64,000 nt of DNA from positions 96,401,440 to 96,465,439 of the forward strand of contig NC_067284.1 in NCBI RefSeq assembly GCF_020740795.1. Reading direction: 5' to 3'. A program made the translations under genes and the position numbers. Below, in pieces: positions 58,791 to 64,000 of the stretch; positions within the stretch are counted from its first letter, which is position 1; each line of letters starts with the position of its first letter. The notes below the pieces were generated by a model that worked only from the letters and a program-made list of their open reading frames with translations, was not told where the DNA came from and made no database searches. Source of the stretch: Apus apus (Eukaryota > Chordata > Aves > Apodiformes > Apodidae).

Positions 58791-61700
58791 GAGTGCTCTG
58801 CCAGGTACATTTATTTATTTTTTAATTGTTATTTAGATTTTTAATTTTTCTCTAAAATAAGACACTCTTTGCTGTGCTTCTGACTGAGGTGATTGCTGTT
58901 GGTGCTCAGTGAACAAACCTGAAGTTAACCATGAGACTGCTTAGTATCCAAGTCCCGTGTAGGTCTCTGTACATATAGTACAGAGGGTCTGAAATTTTGG
59001 TTAGCTGAGGCCGTGATTTTTCTCAATGTGCATGCTAGTGGAATTTTATGTTAATTAAATTAAAATTTTGGGGCACCTAAGCAGTTAGAGTAGGTTAAGT
59101 CTTCAGTTTTAGCAGTTATTTCTTTAACTGAAGTTTTGCTAAAAATCTGTAGCTGAAGTTCCATTTTGTTGCTTGATTCCTTCCTTTTGGAGGTAGAAGT
59201 GTGACTTTTGTTGAGAAGCAATGGTCTCTCCATGGAGCTGGGGACTTCTGTGTTCTCCTGAGTTTTCTTAAGTTACTGTCTGTCAACTTAAGAAATTGAT
59301 CTTTAATAGTTTATTTTTTTAGGGGTTTAACTTTTAAAATGTATTCTTCCTACATGAAAGTCTTGGGGGATCTGGGAAACTTGAGAGTGCAGGAGAAGCA
59401 GATTAAGATGACGTGGAAATGAAACTTTATTGTAAGAATTGATTTAACTAATTTGATTATCTGAAACAAATTGACATTTTGGAAATATTCATGATAGGGC
59501 TCATAGGAGACTCTGCAGAAAATACTAAATAAGATGATGGCAAGGTTCTCTTTTCCCTCCTTGTTAGTCTTGGTGCCATCCCAACGGAGTCTTTTCTTCT
59601 CTCTGAAGTGGACATTCAGTGTTGGGCTTTGTGGGTAACAGCACAGACACTGGTATTTGGAAAAACTCTAACTTATAAATAACCTATTTGATTCCTTCTA
59701 GATAGAGTATAATGCTGGAACCAGCGTAGCGTGGATTAGTGTAAAATTTTTAAAAAAGAAGTACATTAAGTTAGTTGTGACTCTGGCTTTTGTGACTGGC
59801 AAAGAGAATATTAATATTCCATATTAGACTACTAATTAGTAATACTTATTCTTTTACCCTATTCCTAGTGGGGTTTGTAATATAATTCTGTAGCATGTAT
59901 CAATAAACTGACAGTGTTCAAATGTTTGTACAGTTTTAGGGGAACAGCAACTTTGTTAGATCCAGTGCTTTGTGATTGCATAGCTTTAATAGGACATTGG
60001 CAGGACTGCATAGCATTCAATTGAAGCTTACATTTGACGGACATTAGTGAGATCTTGCTTTCCTTTGGGTCCAAGAGAGAATAGTCTCTGTAAATAGGAA
60101 GACATTTTGCAGAGAAGCTGAGAGAGGAAAAAACAGAAATTGTTCTTCAGTATTTTCTAAAAAAACTCTTAAAATAAGGTTGCATGTTTTAACGTACATT
60201 AGAGAAAAACAGCTGGTGTGACCTGATTTCAGTACACTATTATCTGCTGGTTAACTAATTGCTAAAATATTTTTTGTTCAGAGATGTGGAGGGAATGTAC
60301 ATTCTCAGGTCCCACACAGCAAATAATTTTATTTATTTAGTTTGAAATTCTTGCATTTCCAAATGCATGCGAAGTATTTGCCTAGTGACCCTAGAAAGGG
60401 AATTGCACAAATTTTCCCCCCTCTCCCTGATTTCCTTTTAAATGCAAATATGCTGCTTGGCCTTGGTTTTGAGTTGCGGTGATTTTAATGTGTTTTCATG
60501 ATGAACAGAAAAGCTAAACCAGATGATCAGACTCAACCTCTTTTCTGAGAGCTGAGGTAACATGGCTTGTGCATGTGTCCTGAGAAGCAGAGGATTTCCT
60601 GAGGTTCTCTGGGGTCCATGGCAGACAAGCATTCATTGTGTAGTGCTTCAGAAAATTGTTGTATCAACAAAACTGGAGTGTGTGGGAATGTATCAACTAA
60701 TGGGATAAGGCATTTGAGGACTAGCTGAAGTGCATTTAGAAAAGAATTAATTTCATGGGAAAAAGGAAGAAACCTAAAATATGAAGAGTAGTGTTCTGGG
60801 AAAACAGTAGAGTAATGGTTTGGGCAGATACAGCTTGGAGGGACAGATGCTAACTTTGTACCAAATAACCACCAGTAATTTTGTCAAATTTGCCTTATGT
60901 GCCAGACTTAAATCTGGAGGTTTTAAGAATCTTTTCATTCTCAGAAATTTTTGGGGGTAGTAGGGGAGACATTGTATGACATTTGTTTATATCTTGCTAT
61001 TATCCATTTGACTGAAGTTATGTGTTTTTAATTGTTCAACAAATTCGTGTTTAGAAAGGGTAATCTTTGGAAAGAATGAAAATGGGCTTTAGCAGCTCTT
61101 AAAATCATGACATCCATTGTAGCAGAGAAGGAAACATTAGATCAATAATATACTTTGTTCTTAGAATTCCACGTGAGTTTTAATATGCAGTGAATTTATG
61201 CTAAAAGTCACTACACAAAAAAATTCCTCGAGCATCTGTGCATCACTGAATGCTTTGTTTAGGCCATGTCTTTAATGGTATGAGGGCTTGCAAATCTGTC
61301 TGGGGGTGGAGAGGAATGATGCATGCCTGCATGTGAGCTTTTCTCTAAGTCAGTTCTATTTTTGGTATGTAATGGAGCAGAGGTACAGGGCAAAACAGGG
61401 GTTCAGTTGCTATGTGGAGGCCTATAAAAACTTTCCTATTGTGGGGAGCTCCTACCAGGTTCTTGGAACAGTTGCGTTAGTATCCATGGGAATATTTAGG
61501 CTTTAATTTAGCATGCTAGATTAGGGCCTAATACCTTAATTAAGCCTAGTGATTTTTAATAAGTTTCCCCCAAATCCTTTGTGGCTGATTGTAGTCAGAC
61601 TGAAACAGACATAATATAAAGTGCATCTCTAGGGTTTTCTTTTAGCAGTTGTATGAAAGCTGTCGTTCTGGTTCAGAATGGTGAAGCTGATGAGAGAATG

Positions 61701-64000
61701 CAACCCTTCAACAGAAGGCTCCACAGATCTGACTAGACTTCTTAAAAATACTAATCCAAATAATTTTGCCAGTGACATATTGAAAGTCTAAATACTTAGT
61801 ACATTTAGACTAATGGCTTTATTAAAATTGTGATAATTATTTAACAAAAGGTTTTGTTAATTGATAAAACACCTTTTGCAGGTGCTGCTTAATTGTCTTG
61901 TCAGTTCACATGTTTCAGATTTTCTGCTGTGAAAAAGATTATATTAATTGTCTGGACAAATTCAGGAACAATATAATTGGGATTTTGTATAATCAATGAA
62001 GTGATTTAATTTTAAAATATTTGTATATTAAGATATTGAATAAAAATTCTTATAATTATTTTTTAAAAAAATCCAAGACGACAAGCTCACTGACCCCTGT
62101 CTTCCCCCTGTGCTTGCTCAGAGTGGTCTGTACTTTCCTGCTGCCATCTCCTATTGTTACGGTCAAATGACCAAGGAAAAGTGTATACTTCCTTTTGTGT
62201 CCAGCAGATAGGGGTTCTTAATTGATGACTGCTGCTTTCTTTCTGACAGAAAGGAAATGAATGGGCAGTAGTGATTATAGCACATCTGTTGTTTTCTGGT
62301 GAGCATCCTGTACAGCAGTGAAACTGTCTTGAAGACTACATTTTTTCTTGTTCAGGACTAAGTTAATAGAGGGGGTATGGGTGACATGTGACAGTATTGT
62401 TCTTTTGTCACAGGTGTAGCCGGAGCAGAAAAACAAATCACATGCTGGAACAGAATGACTTGTTTATATTTTCCAAATAAGTATATTAGGAGAAAAAAAG
62501 AGAAATCTTGCATGGACTTCATGGATACACTGTTTTTTGACTGCATGGTATAGGGAATGAGTTCTGTCTTCATAGCACAGTCACTGCATTGTAGGTGTAA
62601 CTCTCCAAAATTATGCTGAAAATGCCTTCCTCTGGGGAAGGGTAGCACCCACATCATGGACCTGAGAGCTGAAAAATTGGTACTTGTTTCTAAGGTGCAG
62701 TTTCTAAGTCTGTAGCATTGTTGTCCATCTCCTGTTTGAGAATCTTTTGCTTGAAGTGTTGCAGCGTAACTCTGGGGAGCTCCATGGGGGGCTTCTGACA
62801 TCCAGGACCTTCTCGAGAGGAGCTGGGGATGGAGTCAGGGGAAGCTCCTTACTTGGCTTTACAGACTGCAGGGAAGGAAGTTTTGGGGACAGGTAAATGG
62901 TGAAGTATAGGAAAGGGTCTAGACTCAGAGCAGAAGGGGACTTGAAGGCTGAAGGTGAAGAAGGCAGATGTCTGGGGAAAAGGTTGAGAGAAGCTAGTAA
63001 AGCAGCTGGGTGCAGAGGGTATGGGACGGTGGTGGAGTGTATCACAGTTTGTCCTCTGCATCACATCAGCCATAATTTTTTTTTCTCCATTTTTTTTTTT
63101 TTAATCTTTTTGACTCAGGTATTAGAAAGAAATGAGTGAGAGCGGGATGCTCTCTGTGCAAACCTTGAATGTGCCTACAGGGAACCTTTTTGTTCTTTCT
63201 TGCCACACAAAGGCTTGAGAAAGTATTAATTGAAAGTGCTCTGTGAATCTGAATTCTTACCACTTACTTCATTGTCCTTTGTTTCTTCCTTCTGCTTTTC
63301 ATATGTTTAGCTGCAGTTTCTCATAAGAAAGGTGCTAATACTCTGCTTTTGCACAGGCTAAATACTTTAGCACTATTGGTTTAAGTACCTATGTTGAGCT
63401 TGGATGAAGCTGGTTAGCTAAAGTTAGTGCACTGGATAACTTTGACCTCTTTCTTGGGGCTTTCTGATGTATGTTGGATAAAATTGCATTTGTTTTCAGC
63501 CCTTTCTTGTCAGTTGCTATCCCAATAGCTGCTCTGTCCCAGCTCTCCCAAGAGATGATCTCCATCACTTAATGAAGGTGTTGAGATATACTGCATCCAT
63601 ATGATGCTGTTTAGCTGGAGGCTTCCAGCCTTTCTTAAGCTAAACATGTTTTTCAAATAAGAGATGCCATAGAGATGGGAAAAGTGAGCAAGAACATGCT
63701 GTGCTGTATGTGAACACCAATCTGGCTGAATACAAAAATAATTATAAATTAATTATGCTGCAGTTAGTCCCCTAGTGGTACATATGTCCTTATGGTGTTG
63801 GCAAATGGGCATCAAAACTGACCCTTCCTTTGATCTGCTTTCTACCTGCACTCTAAATTTGCAGACTATGTGGAGTAATCAACTGCATAATTATCCAGCA
63901 TAGATAAGGCTAAACTTCTGTCATTGCTGTTTTCCCCTTATCAGATTGAACTTCAGAAAAAGGAAAAACAGGTGCCATAAAACCAATTTTAAACTAAGGG
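58791..64000. other. Intron-like or intergenic stretch, no gene seen
   Basis: AT-rich sequence; bases 61960-62065 are especially AT-rich. A purine-rich block (62740-63050) produces overlapping ORFs on both strands of up to 147 codons without recognisable domains. T runs occur at 63078-63104. No further convincing exon was found before the window ends. Confidence 0.5.

Noticed and set aside
62358..63073. Overlapping ORFs of up to 147 codons on both strands
   Set aside because: They come from a purine-rich block read in multiple frames, with Ser/Pro/Leu low-complexity peptides and no family resemblance.
1..64000. Prokaryote-type features (operons, CRISPR, ribosome binding sites, tRNA/rRNA clusters)
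   Set aside because: The window has vertebrate organisation; none of these were seen, and no tRNA-like cloverleaf was recognised by eye.

Overview
The window reads as vertebrate nuclear DNA, most likely from a bird. The evidence is several CR1 retrotransposon pieces (one ending in the typical avian ATTCTATGAT-type 3' terminus), retroviral LTRs of kinds common in bird genomes, an AT-rich non-coding background without long open reading frames, and one vertebrate-style CpG island. There is no sign of bacterial organisation: no operons, no dense coding, no CRISPR. Almost every ATG-initiated ORF in the six frames is short and looks like chance or low-complexity translation.

Layout. The first 123 bases are an open, cysteine-rich frame ending in a consensus splice donor, with a possible matching terminal exon at 1832-1933; this is weak evidence for the end of a plus-strand gene. 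From about 2 kb to 45 kb I see mainly intergenic or intronic DNA. It holds a near-complete solo LTR (6227-7001) flanked by a GAAGTC duplication, a CR1 remnant (about 9750-9842), a CR1 3' end (10648-10852), a probable second LTR (25931-26892), an old CR1 (about 28580-29010), an LTR 3' fragment (30937-31232), a short hAT-type DNA transposon relic (38741-38867), and a CR1 copy with an internal deletion (45436-45790).

The one clear functional landmark is the CpG island at about 46.1-47.26 kb. It looks like a housekeeping-type promoter with a plus-strand 5' leader exon ending at a strong donor (46827/46828). Downstream on the same strand lie three exon-like segments with acceptor and donor sites (54752-54905, 57509-57603, 58728-58788), consistent with the first introns of a long gene whose main coding exons lie beyond 64 kb. 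I cannot name the gene.

The downstream 47-64 kb is otherwise intron-like, with two long T/G-rich tracts near 49.1 and 50.0 kb and a CA/TA microsatellite near 56.8 kb. I did not find a convincing undescribed biological system. The most useful leads are the CpG-island gene with its candidate exons, the transposon structures with recognisable target duplications, and the edited CR1 copy.
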